Positions 1 through 5,667 are shown, counted from the stretch's first letter. The stretch is DNA of 5,986 bases from Candidatus Sulfopaludibacter sp. SbA3 (GCA_945865705.1 CAMBEY010000187.1:1-5986), one strand, 5' to 3'. Translations and numbers: made by a program. The notes: a model not told the origin generated them from the letters alone.

Positions 1-10
1 AATACCCACC

Positions 11-1465
11 GTGGCGACAACGACAACGAATGCCGGACAAGTAGTGCAGATTCTCGGCCCTGCCGTGGACGTGCTTTTTGCCGAGCAGCATCTGCCGAGT
101 ATTCACAACGCTATTCTCGTGGTTAGTGAAGGCTTCGATGTGCCGGAACCCATCAACGTTACGCTGGAGGTCCAGCAGCACCTCGGTGAAGGCCGCGTGC
201 GCTGCGTGGCCATGGAGCCCACCGACGGCATGGTGCGTGGCATGAAGGCCATCGACACCGGCGCACCCATCACCGTCCCGGTGGGACGCCAGACACTGGG
301 CCGCGTCATTAACGTCCTCGGTCGCCCCGTTGATAAGATGGGTCCAATCAACTCCACCACGACTTATCCGATTCACCGTCCCGCTCCGGCCTTCGATCAG
401 CAGAACGTCAATCAGGAAATGTTCGAAACCGGCATCAAGGTCATTGATCTGCTTGAGCCTTACCTCAAGGGCGGCAAGACCGGCCTGTTTGGCGGCGCCG
501 GCGTGGGCAAGACGGTCATCATCATGGAGTTGATCAATAATATCGCGCTCCATCACGGCGGCTTCTCGGTGTTTGCGGGCGTGGGCGAGCGCACCCGTGA
601 AGGCAACGATCTGTGGCTTGAAATGCAGGAATCCGGTGTTATTGATCCTAAGAACTGGGAGAAGTCCAAAGCCGCGCTAGTCTATGGCCAGATGACTGAG
701 CCGCCGGGAGCGCGCCTGCGCGTGGGCCTCACCGGGCTGGCTGTGGCCGAGTACTTCCGCGATGAAGAGGGTGCCGACGTACTCTTGTTCATCGACAACA
801 TTTTCCGCTTTACGCAGGCCGGCTCGGAAGTTTCCGCGCTGCTGGGACGCATGCCTTCCGCCGTCGGTTATCAGCCGAACCTGGCTAGCGAACTGGGCGA
901 GTTGCAGGAGCGCATCACCTCCACCAAGAAGGGCTCGATCACTTCTGTGCAGGCCATCTACGTGCCCGCCGATGATTTGACCGATCCCGCTCCGGCTACC
1001 ACTTTCTCGCACTTGGACGCCACCACCGTGCTGTCGCGCCCCATCGCCGAGCTGGGCATCTACCCCGCCGTCGATCCGCTGGCCTCCACTTCACGTATTC
1101 TCGATCCGCGCATTCTGGGCGAGGAGCACTATCGTGTTGCCAAGGCCGTCAAGGGCGTGCTGCAACGCTATAAGGATTTGCAGGACATCATCGCGATCCT
1201 GGGCATGGACGAACTTTCCGAGGACGATAAGCTGGCCGTCTCGCGCGCCCGCAAGATTCAGCGCTTCCTCTCGCAACCCTTCTTCGTGGCCGAGCAGTTC
1301 ACCGGCATTCCTGGTAAATACGTGAAGCTCGCTGACAGCATTCGCGCATTCTCCGAGATCGTCGAAGGCAAGCACGACAACCTCTCCGAGCAGGCCTTTT
1401 ACATGGTCGGCACCATCGAAGAGGCTATTGAGAAAGAGAAGCGCCTCGCGTCCGGCGGCAAGTAA
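11..1465 (+). CDS. atpD: F1Fo ATP synthase subunit beta (AtpD)
   Basis: This is the catalytic beta subunit of the F1 head of ATP synthase, which makes or hydrolyses ATP on the cytoplasmic face of the inner membrane (EC 7.1.2.2). Seen in the 484-residue product: an N-terminal beta-barrel start (GQVVQILGPAVDVLF, 9-23), the Walker A loop GGAGVGKT at 161-168 with Lys167, the GERTREGND block (192-200) with the expected catalytic Glu193, Walker B LLFIDN (258-263), the beta-type signature around PSAVGYQPNLASELG (282-296), LSRPIAELGIYPAVDPLAS (341-359), and DELSEDD at 400-406, the counterpart of the DELSEED lever that touches gamma. Length is normal for the family. The start is GTG at 11, chosen because homology begins just after it; only 10 bases precede it, so the ribosome binding site cannot be judged well. 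atpC follows after 47 bases, as in the usual atpAGDC order; atpG is expected to the left. Confidence 0.97.
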   Translation: MATTTTNAGQVVQILGPAVDVLFAEQHLPSIHNAILVVSEGFDVPEPINVTLEVQQHLGEGRVRCVAMEPTDGMVRGMKAIDTGAPITVPVGRQTLGRVINVLGRPVDKMGPINSTTTYPIHRPAPAFDQQNVNQEMFETGIKVIDLLEPYLKGGKTGLFGGAGVGKTVIIMELINNIALHHGGFSVFAGVGERTREGNDLWLEMQESGVIDPKNWEKSKAALVYGQMTEPPGARLRVGLTGLAVAEYFRDEEGADVLLFIDNIFRFTQAGSEVSALLGRMPSAVGYQPNLASELGELQERITSTKKGSITSVQAIYVPADDLTDPAPATTFSHLDATTVLSRPIAELGIYPAVDPLASTSRILDPRILGEEHYRVAKAVKGVLQRYKDLQDIIAILGMDELSEDDKLAVSRARKIQRFLSQPFFVAEQFTGIPGKYVKLADSIRAFSEIVEGKHDNLSEQAFYMVGTIEEAIEKEKRLASGGK

Positions 1466-1512
1466 GGCTGGCAGGAAGCAAATCGGATCAGGACAGTCAG
1501 GTCAGGATAAAC

Positions 1513-1986
1513 ATGGCCAACGCCGCAAACACAGGCACACAAAATCCAGCGATGCCCCACGCTGGGGCATCTGCATCCCAAGGCGGCGCCAGTATGCTGC
1601 TGCGTGTCGTTACGCCCAGCCGCCAACTGCTGAGTGAGCCTGTGGAGGAATTGCAAGTTCCCGGCAAGGCAGGATATCTGGGCATCCTGCCGGGCCACGC
1701 CCCCATGCTCTCTGAGTTGCGCGTGGGCGAGTTGACCTATCGCCAGGGCCGCAACCTGCATCGCCTATTGATTACTGGTGGTTTTCTGGAAGTGCTGCCC
1801 GAGCAGGTTACGATATTGGCGGAAGCGGCGGAGCGCCCGGAAGAGATTGATCTGGCCCGCGCCCAGACCGCTCGCGACCGCGCCGAAAAACGTCTGCGCT
1901 CGGCCGACCCCGAAGTTGATCTGAATCGCGCCACCGTTGCGCTGGAGCGCGCGCTCATCCGCATCCAACTCGCCGGCAAATCCTAA
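1513..1986 (+). CDS. atpC: F1Fo ATP synthase subunit epsilon (AtpC)
   Basis: Epsilon subunit of the F1 central stalk. It couples rotation of gamma to the c-ring and, in many bacteria, inhibits ATP hydrolysis through its C-terminal helices. Seen: beta-sandwich domain from about residue 28 to 110 with the family block GYLGILPGHAPML (54-66) and GGFLEV (90-94 region), then an Ala/Arg/Glu-rich helical hairpin (about 111-157). The start is uncertain. ATG at 1513 has AGGA five bases upstream and gives 157 residues, with a low-complexity Ala/Gly/Ser/Asn leader of 27 residues not typical of the family. ATG at 1594 (Met28, MLLRVVTPSR) has AAGGCGG at 1580-1586 with a 7-base gap and gives 130 residues, close to the usual length. 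A perfect hairpin lies between the two starts. The gene is very likely co-transcribed with atpD. Identity is firm; I slightly favour 1594 as the biological start but report the longer frame. Confidence 0.93.
   Translation: MANAANTGTQNPAMPHAGASASQGGASMLLRVVTPSRQLLSEPVEELQVPGKAGYLGILPGHAPMLSELRVGELTYRQGRNLHRLLITGGFLEVLPEQVTILAEAAERPEEIDLARAQTARDRAEKRLRSADPEVDLNRATVALERALIRIQLAGKS
1551..1571. repeat. Perfect 9-bp hairpin in the atpC 5' region
   Basis: GATGCCCCA (1551-1559) and TGGGGCATC (1563-1571) are exact reverse complements around a CGC loop. An overlapping alternative pairing also exists: CCAGCG at 1547-1552 with CGCTGG at 1560-1565. The hairpin falls within the first 27 codons of the long atpC frame and ends 22 bases before the alternative start at 1594. 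As RNA it would be a very stable stem between atpD and the body of atpC. No U-tract follows, so it is not a standard terminator. It could be an mRNA processing or stability element, a translation modulator, or a small dispersed palindrome that landed in the spacer. Confidence 0.75.
1580..1586 (+). promoter_or_regulatory. Candidate ribosome binding site for the shorter atpC
   Basis: AAGGCGG differs from the consensus AAGGAGG at one base and sits 7 bases before ATG 1594. It supports a 130-residue epsilon subunit starting MLLRVVTPSR. The competing site is AGGA at 1504-1507 for ATG 1513. Confidence 0.4.
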
Positions 1987-2007
1987 TCTAATTTAAATAT
2001 CACATTA

Positions 2008-2096
2008 ACAAAGCCACGACCGCGACGCAGCGGCCCCGTTCCAAGGGTCGTTGATGCCCATCCGACGTGACCGTCCCTTCACGGTCGCGGCTCTGT
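2008..2096. repeat. Imperfect long palindrome, possible dispersed intergenic element
   Basis: The arms at 2008-2033 and 2071-2096 are inverted copies that match at 19 of 26 positions by hand alignment, with a 37-base middle. The right arm carries its own smaller inverted repeat, GACCGT / ACGGTC (2069-2074 and 2081-2086) around CCCTTC. Three of the seven arm mismatches become G-U wobbles if the minus strand is read as RNA, so the fold is better in that direction. The core GCCGCGACCGTGA (minus strand) is a motif I recall being frequent between genes in acidobacteria, but I cannot verify that here. It lies between atpC and the minus-strand terminator. It may act as a transcript 3' end for the atp operon, or be a REP- or MITE-like remnant. 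No transposase is present. Confidence 0.55.
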
Positions 2097-2099
2097 GCC

Positions 2100-2132
2100 A
2101 AAAAAACAGCCCGGCATGAAGCCAGGCTGTTT
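2100..2132 (-). terminator. Intrinsic terminator of the minus-strand operon
   Basis: Read on the minus strand, AAACAGCCTGGC, a TTCAT loop and GCCGGGCTGTTT form a 12-bp stem containing one G-U pair. The run of seven Ts at 2106-2100 overlaps the foot of the stem and extends beyond it. It begins 24 bases after the stop codon of the Skp-like gene. Read on the plus strand, the wobble becomes a C-A mismatch and only a poor T-run follows, so the signal belongs mainly to the minus strand. Confidence 0.88.
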
Positions 2133-2156
2133 GAAATTGTTGTCGTTTGATAGTGC

Positions 2157-2756
2157 TTACGGCTTTGGCGCAGCCGGGGCAGCTGCTGGTTTGGGTGCGG
2201 CTGCAGGAGCGGCGGCGGCCGGTGCCGCGGCGGCATGGATTTTGTTGTACTGCTCGACCACGGCCGGGGTGATGTTGGAAGGCTGGTCCGCGTAGAGCAC
2301 CGGCGTCTGGGGCGACGAGACATCCAGCACCACGGAAAGCCCGTTCTTCTCGGCATAGTCGGTGATGATGGCCATCATCTTCTGACCGATCTCGTTGATG
2401 ACATCCTGCTCGGCGGTCTGGAACTCGGCGGTGGCGTCTTCGTTGGTACGATTCAGCGCGCGAGTCTTGTCATCAATGGAGCGCATCAACTTATTGCGAG
2501 CATCTTCGCTGAGGGTCTTCTCCTGATTGCGGAGCTGATCCTGTAGCGCGCTAAGCTCGCTCTGCATCTTCTCCAACTCGCCACGCTTGGGGGAGAAGCG
2601 GGCTTGCAAATCCCGGGCGGCCTTTTGCCCATCGGTGCTTTGGGCGATGGCCATTTGAATATTGATGATGCCCATCTTCTGCGCGGTCTGCGCTGACGCC
2701 GTGCCCAGACCCACCGTGAGGGCGGCAATCATAATCATCGGAATCAATCGTTTCAT
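2157..2756 (-). CDS. Skp/OmpH-family periplasmic chaperone-like protein
   Basis: Exported coiled-coil protein of the Skp/OmpH family; family members are trimeric holdases that carry unfolded outer-membrane proteins across the periplasm. Seen in the 199-residue product: a signal peptide MKRLIPMIMIAALTVGLGTA with likely cleavage after ASA (20-22); a first core strand MGIINIQMAIAQS (28-40); a long Lys/Glu/Gln-rich helical arm (about 41-135) such as RGELEKMQSELSALQDQL; and a returning core block, YAEKNGLSVVLDVSS (134-148) and VLYADQPSNIT (153-163). This matches the OmpH pattern. A tail of about 26 residues made only of Ala, Pro and Lys follows (174-199), beyond the usual family end. The frame could open at 2807, but ATG 2756 has AAGGAG at 2766-2771 with a 9-base gap and a proper signal peptide right after it, so I chose 2756. 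It is the last gene of the set, before the terminator. Confidence is high for the family and moderate for the cellular role. Confidence 0.9.
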   Translation of the reverse strand: MKRLIPMIMIAALTVGLGTASAQTAQKMGIINIQMAIAQSTDGQKAARDLQARFSPKRGELEKMQSELSALQDQLRNQEKTLSEDARNKLMRSIDDKTRALNRTNEDATAEFQTAEQDVINEIGQKMMAIITDYAEKNGLSVVLDVSSPQTPVLYADQPSNITPAVVEQYNKIHAAAAPAAAAPAAAPKPAAAPAAPKP

Positions 2757-2765
2757 TCCGTTATT

Positions 2766-2771
2766 CTCCTT
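2766..2771 (-). promoter_or_regulatory. Ribosome binding site that fixes the Skp-like start
   Basis: AAGGAG on the minus strand, 9 bases before ATG 2756. The longer in-frame start at 2807 has no comparable site and would put 17 charged residues ahead of the signal peptide. Confidence 0.8.
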
Positions 2772-2805
2772 GACTGACTTGAATTTGGACGTAATGCGTT
2801 TTTTC

Positions 2806-2835
2806 ATTATCTGCTACTTACTTGCCTATCTTCAA
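2806..2835 (-). promoter_or_regulatory. Possible internal promoter for the Skp-like gene
   Basis: On the minus strand, TTGAAG (2835-2830, 4 of 6 to TTGACA), an 18-base spacer and GATAAT (2811-2806, 5 of 6 to TATAAT) overlap the end of the TPR gene. They would give a leader of about 40 bases before ATG 2756. This would allow the chaperone to be expressed independently of the protease. The match is by eye and chance similarity is possible. Confidence 0.3.
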
Positions 2836-3669
2836 CTCCTGGTTGAGCTGTTTATCCAGCATGCCCTCGATCTGCTTCTTGCGCGCCGTAAACTCTTCGT
2901 CGTCCGGTTTCAGCAGGATGGCCTTGTCGAGCGCCTTCAGCGACTCATTCAGGTCGTTCTTGTGACCGTAGGCGAGCGAGAGATTGTAGTAAGTTGTGGC
3001 TTCGTCCGGTTTCAGTTTGGCGATCTCATTGTACTTGGCGATGGCGCCGTCAAAATCCTTCTTCGCCAGGGAAGCGCTGGCCTGCGTGCTGAGTGCCTGC
3101 ATGCGCACGAGCTGTATCTTCGGCTCATGCTGCTTGTCGATGGCGGCAGCGGCTTCGATATTCTTCATCGCTTCATCGAGCAAGCCCTTGTTCGCCTGGG
3201 ACACGGCTTTGATTACCAGCGGATTTGGCAATTCGGGCGCGATCAATAGAATCTCGTCTGACTTGGCGATGGCTTCATCGTTCTTGCCGGAGATCATTAA
3301 GGTGTTGGCAGCCTGTAGTAACGTGTTCAGCCTGCCCACGGATACGAAAACAGGGGCGCAGGTGTTGACCTTATTGCCCGCGATGACCAAGCCCTTGGCC
3401 TTGGTCATCATGTAGTTGTCCATGCCGCCGTCCAAGTCGTACTTACCGTCCTTGAGTCCCTTGAACTCCACTTCACCCTTGTCGTTAGTCTTCTTCTTCC
3501 ACTCTTTGGCCTGCTCTGCGTTTTTGAGAATGAATTCGAGCTTGATGGCAGGCTCTCCCGAATCGGTTTTAATCGTGCATTGCAGACTATTGTCTGCGTG
3601 CAATGCGGGTGTCATCACTACGGCCAGGGTAGCGACCATGGTGGCGGCGGAAATCTTGCGAAGTGTCAT
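2818..3669 (-). CDS. Exported TPR-repeat protein with N-terminal beta-rich domain
   Basis: I do not recognise a named orthologue. The 283-residue product has a signal peptide (MTLRKISAATMVATLAVVMT, probable cleavage after LHA, residue 25). A beta-rich segment follows (about 28-108) with the pattern NDKGEVEFKGLKDGKYDL (62-79), like carboxypeptidase-regulatory or Cna-B-like sandwiches. The segment is bounded by Cys31 and Cys104, the only cysteines of the mature part, which could form a disulfide. From about 112 to 256 there are four helical hairpin repeats; the last two are clear TPRs (DFDGAIAKYNEIAKLKPDEA, 205-224; NESLKALDKAILLKPD, 241-256). A capping helix ends the protein. TPRs usually bind other proteins, so a scaffold or adaptor role is inferred. 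ATG 3669 is preferred to a longer frame opening at 3708 because GGAGG (3678-3682) lies 8 bases upstream and the signal peptide starts there. It sits 90 bases after the protease gene and 61 before the chaperone gene. Confidence 0.85.
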   Translation of the reverse strand: MTLRKISAATMVATLAVVMTPALHADNSLQCTIKTDSGEPAIKLEFILKNAEQAKEWKKKTNDKGEVEFKGLKDGKYDLDGGMDNYMMTKAKGLVIAGNKVNTCAPVFVSVGRLNTLLQAANTLMISGKNDEAIAKSDEILLIAPELPNPLVIKAVSQANKGLLDEAMKNIEAAAAIDKQHEPKIQLVRMQALSTQASASLAKKDFDGAIAKYNEIAKLKPDEATTYYNLSLAYGHKNDLNESLKALDKAILLKPDDEEFTARKKQIEGMLDKQLNQELKIGK

Positions 3670-3677
3670 CTTTCTAT

Positions 3678-3687
3678 CCTCCCTCCT
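3678..3687 (-). promoter_or_regulatory. Ribosome binding site of the TPR gene
   Basis: The minus strand reads AGGAGGGAGG, two overlapping GGAGG cores. The nearer one is 8 bases before ATG 3669 and decides this start over the one at 3708, which would lie upstream of the site. Confidence 0.75.
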
Positions 3688-3727
3688 GAAGCCGGGCTGA
3701 AAACCCAAGCCGGAGTAGTGCCATGAA

Positions 3728-3739
3728 TTTTGATCAAAA
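3728..3739. repeat. Perfect 12-bp palindrome in the protease-TPR spacer
   Basis: TTTTGATCAAAA is its own reverse complement. It lies 20 bases downstream of the protease stop codon, in the 90-base AT-rich part of the spacer. It has no loop and little GC, so it is a poor terminator. It could be a dimer-type protein binding site or simply chance in an AT-rich spacer. Confidence 0.4.
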
Positions 3740-3759
3740 AACTTTTATTGCCTTCAAAA

Positions 3760-5517
3760 CTATTTCCCGTCTTGCTTGATCTCTACCAACCGCTGGGCCT
3801 GATTCATCGCCGCCACCGCCGCCTGCGCTTGCGGATCGTTCGCGGCTTCCACTTGCTCACCAGCCTCGATTCCGTACACCAAGGTCAGCACCTCGGACTG
3901 AATGCGCCAGCGAACCCAAGGACGAACTTTTTCCCACTCATCCTCGGGAGCGCGAAACCCCGCCTCGAGCAGGAACATCTCAAACTGGCCGACGACCTCA
4001 TCGGTCGCCGTGAATTCACGTCCCACTTGTCCACGCCGCTGCAGCAGAGCCTGGGCAAAATTAATGAATGCCGTGCTTTCTTCAAGCACTGCCATCAATG
4101 GCCGCAGGCGCAACTGTGGCACAACTTCATCCGGCTCAAGACCTCCGCCCTGTCGCAGCGGACGTCCGTTATCTGTGGTAATCCCTGGGGGTAACCCTTG
4201 GCTTAACCCTAGGCTTAACCCATCGCGGCCTCCGCTAAGGATACCAGCCAGGGCCGTTGCTGGCAATGCTTTTTGCACCGACCGGCCACGCGGGGTGAAA
4301 TAGCGGGCAGTGGTCAGGACCAGAGCCGCGCCCTGGCTCAGCGGCATGATCGCTTCGGCCACTCCCTTGCCGAAGGTTGTTTCGCCCACCAACCAAGCGC
4401 GGTCGTGCTCCTGCAATGCGGCGGCGATGATCTCCGACGCGCTGGCGGAGTTTTCATTTATTAAGACCACCAGCGGCAGCCTGGGGAAGGCTGCCGGATT
4501 GGGGCTCCCAGATGATCCTGAAGTTGGAGTTGAGTAGCGCGTCTCGGGGACATTCCGTCCGCGCAGGCTGACTACGAGATGGCGATCCGGTTGGTCAGCC
4601 TCGCTGCTGCCGCCCTCGGGCAGGAACAGGCCCACGGTTTCCGCCGCCGCGTCCACCGATCCGCCGGGGTTGCCGCGCAGATCGAGGAGCAGTCCATTCA
4701 GTGGCTCGCTGGCCATCCGGTTAATTGCTTCCTTAATCTCAGTTGGCGTTGATTTTTCGATGTGAGCCACATGAACATAGCCGATACCCGGCGCGATCAG
4801 GAATTTTTTGTCCACCGTGGGACTGGCCACCTCGGCAGGGTCCAGCTCGAAATCGCGCGGGACCACTGACCCACTTTGCAGCACGGCCAGACGGACCTTC
4901 CCGTTGCGCGCGCTCTGCAGTAGCTCCACCATCTCTTCGAGGCCCATCTGCGCAATGCGCTGTCCGTTGATCGCCACGATGCGGTCGCCCGGCCCCAGTC
5001 CGGCGCGAGCAAAGGGGGAATCCGCCACCGCGTGCAATACGGTAATTTTGCCGGCCTGCACGTTCAAGACCGCGCCGAATCCCTGGCGCACGCCGCGCTG
5101 CTGCTGCCGCAGAGCCAGAAACTGCTGCTCGTCGAGAAACACCGAAAAGGGGTCGAGACGCGAGAGCGCTCCGGCGATGGCCCCGTCGTAGAGCAGCCGC
5201 CGTACCTCCACCGGCTCGGCGGCGTGGGTGGAGATGGCATCAATCGCCGAGGCAACCTGCTGAAGGCTGGCGCGAATCTCTTCGTCGCGCGCGGTCTCCG
5301 CACTTTGCGCGACGACTGGGGGGACCATGAGCAAAGGTATTGCTGTCATAAGAAGCAGCCGCAATAAAATCGCCCGGTTGAATGTGGAAAATCCCGCGCC
5401 AGGAAAAGCGATGGATGCGGCCGCCAAACCCCATGCGCGCCATGCATGGAGTGTCGCGTCATCCCGGTTTTCGGAATGGCTCGAGGTTTTCACCGGCTTG
5501 CGGGCCGCGACTAGCAA
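3760..5517 (-). CDS. S41-family C-terminal processing peptidase with PDZ domain
   Basis: Serine protease of the CtpA/Prc type, which cuts exported or membrane proteins near the C-terminus with a Ser-Lys dyad. Seen in 585 residues: a hydrophobic segment at about 49-70 ending VVA-QS, either a signal peptide or an anchor; a helical lead-in; a PDZ domain at about 143-228 (GFGAVLNV, DSPFARAGLGPGDRIVAING); the S41 core from about 240 (GIGYVHV), LLLDLRGNPGG (276-286), NENSASASEI (354-363) with nucleophile Ser359, and TFGKG with Lys384, 25 residues later as in the family; then a helical C-terminal region (about 475-585). The frame opens at TTG 5517, just after an in-frame stop, with AGGCGG five bases upstream. 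This leaves about 46 residues before the hydrophobic part. A later TTG at 5364 would give a compact signal peptide (MRLLLMTAIPLLMVPPVVA) but lacks a good binding site. First gene of a three-gene set. Family is sure; the exact start is not. Confidence 0.92.
   Translation of the reverse strand: MLVAARKPVKTSSHSENRDDATLHAWRAWGLAAASIAFPGAGFSTFNRAILLRLLLMTAIPLLMVPPVVAQSAETARDEEIRASLQQVASAIDAISTHAAEPVEVRRLLYDGAIAGALSRLDPFSVFLDEQQFLALRQQQRGVRQGFGAVLNVQAGKITVLHAVADSPFARAGLGPGDRIVAINGQRIAQMGLEEMVELLQSARNGKVRLAVLQSGSVVPRDFELDPAEVASPTVDKKFLIAPGIGYVHVAHIEKSTPTEIKEAINRMASEPLNGLLLDLRGNPGGSVDAAAETVGLFLPEGGSSEADQPDRHLVVSLRGRNVPETRYSTPTSGSSGSPNPAAFPRLPLVVLINENSASASEIIAAALQEHDRAWLVGETTFGKGVAEAIMPLSQGAALVLTTARYFTPRGRSVQKALPATALAGILSGGRDGLSLGLSQGLPPGITTDNGRPLRQGGGLEPDEVVPQLRLRPLMAVLEESTAFINFAQALLQRRGQVGREFTATDEVVGQFEMFLLEAGFRAPEDEWEKVRPWVRWRIQSEVLTLVYGIEAGEQVEAANDPQAQAAVAAMNQAQRLVEIKQDGK
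4186..4221 (-). repeat. In-frame 12-bp tandem repeat in the protease gene
   Basis: Three 12-base units on the minus strand, GGGTTAAGCCTA, GGGTTAAGCCAA and GGGTTACCCCCA, encode GLSL-GLSQ-GLPP (residues 433-444). Units 1 and 2 match at 11 of 12 bases and units 2 and 3 at 9 of 12. A weaker fourth unit, GGG ATT ACC ACA, follows. Three successive TTA codons stand out in this GC-rich gene. The repeat lies in an insertion after YFTPRGRSVQ (406-415), where many relatives have a short turn before the GLEPD block. Confidence 0.75.
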
Positions 5518-5601
5518 AGGAACCGCCTACCATCAATATGCATAGCTAATTGGAAGTGTAATCGAGGTTTGGAGTTGCCAGCCAGCGATGCTGGCGATGA
5601 A

Positions 5602-5615
5602 CATTTTGCAAAATG
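5602..5615. promoter_or_regulatory. 14-bp perfect palindrome, candidate operator
   Basis: CATTTTGCAAAATG equals its own reverse complement. It sits 38 bases upstream of the TATAAT box of the rightward gene and 84 bases before the protease start codon, so a bound dimeric regulator could affect both genes. No regulator gene is in the window and I do not assign a family. Confidence 0.45.
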
Positions 5616-5653
5616 CACAAATTTCCCTCTCCGGTGTAACCGCCCAGTCAATC

Positions 5654-5659
5654 TATAAT
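5654..5659 (+). promoter_or_regulatory. TATAAT -10 box of the right-edge gene
   Basis: An exact TATAAT lies 8 bases before ATG 5668. There is no clear -35 element at 16-18 bases upstream (the region reads CCGGTG). Normal spacing would place the transcription start at about 5666-5668, on or next to the start codon, implying a leaderless message. Confidence 0.55.
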
Positions 5660-5667
5660 AGCCTGCC

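Larger units (their letters stand above)
1987..2156. other. Convergent intergenic region between atpC and the Skp-like gene
   Basis: The 170-base gap begins with an AT-rich stretch (1987-2010, including the palindrome ATTTAAAT). It continues through the long imperfect palindrome and ends with the minus-strand terminator. No separate U-tract terminator for the atp operon is seen, so the palindrome or the reverse face of the terminator hairpin may end the atp transcript. I see no small gene here. A frame through the palindrome exists on the minus strand but is judged non-coding. Confidence 0.6.
5518..5667. other. Divergent intergenic control region
   Basis: The 150 bases between the leftward protease operon and the rightward gene at 5668 are more AT-rich than the coding parts. 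They hold an 8-bp palindrome TATGCATA (5537-5544), a hairpin GCCAGC-GAT-GCTGGC (5581-5595), a perfect 14-bp palindrome (5602-5615) and a TATAAT box (5654-5659). The promoter of the leftward operon must lie here, but I could not find a well-spaced pair of boxes for it. Confidence 0.6.

Noticed and set aside
677..1012. Open frame of 111 codons antisense within atpD
   Set aside because: Shadow of the strongly conserved beta subunit coding sequence; no start signals or domain pattern.
2000..2356. Open frame of 118 codons on the minus strand across the palindrome and the Skp-like 3' end
   Set aside because: It overlaps the Skp-like gene out of frame, runs through the terminator and repeat, and has Arg/Pro/Ser-rich shadow composition.
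2662..3249. Open frame of 195 codons on the plus strand opposite the TPR and chaperone genes
   Set aside because: It is antisense to two well-supported genes and covers their spacer. The opposite strand has signal peptides, ribosome binding sites and recognisable domains.
3684..3714. Possible attenuator hairpin upstream of the TPR gene (repeated CCGGCTT, GGGTT/AGCCC on the minus strand)
   Set aside because: The stem is only 5 bp with a wobble and has no U-tract; too weak to call.
3730..4194. Open frame of 154 codons on the plus strand opposite the protease C-terminus
   Set aside because: Antisense shadow of the S41 gene with no recognisable motif and a start inside an AT-rich palindrome.
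5646..5651. Minus-strand TTGACT as a -35 box for the protease operon
   Set aside because: No acceptable -10 sequence lies 16-19 bases downstream, where the sequence is AGGGAA-like; it also overlaps the region just upstream of the opposite TATAAT.
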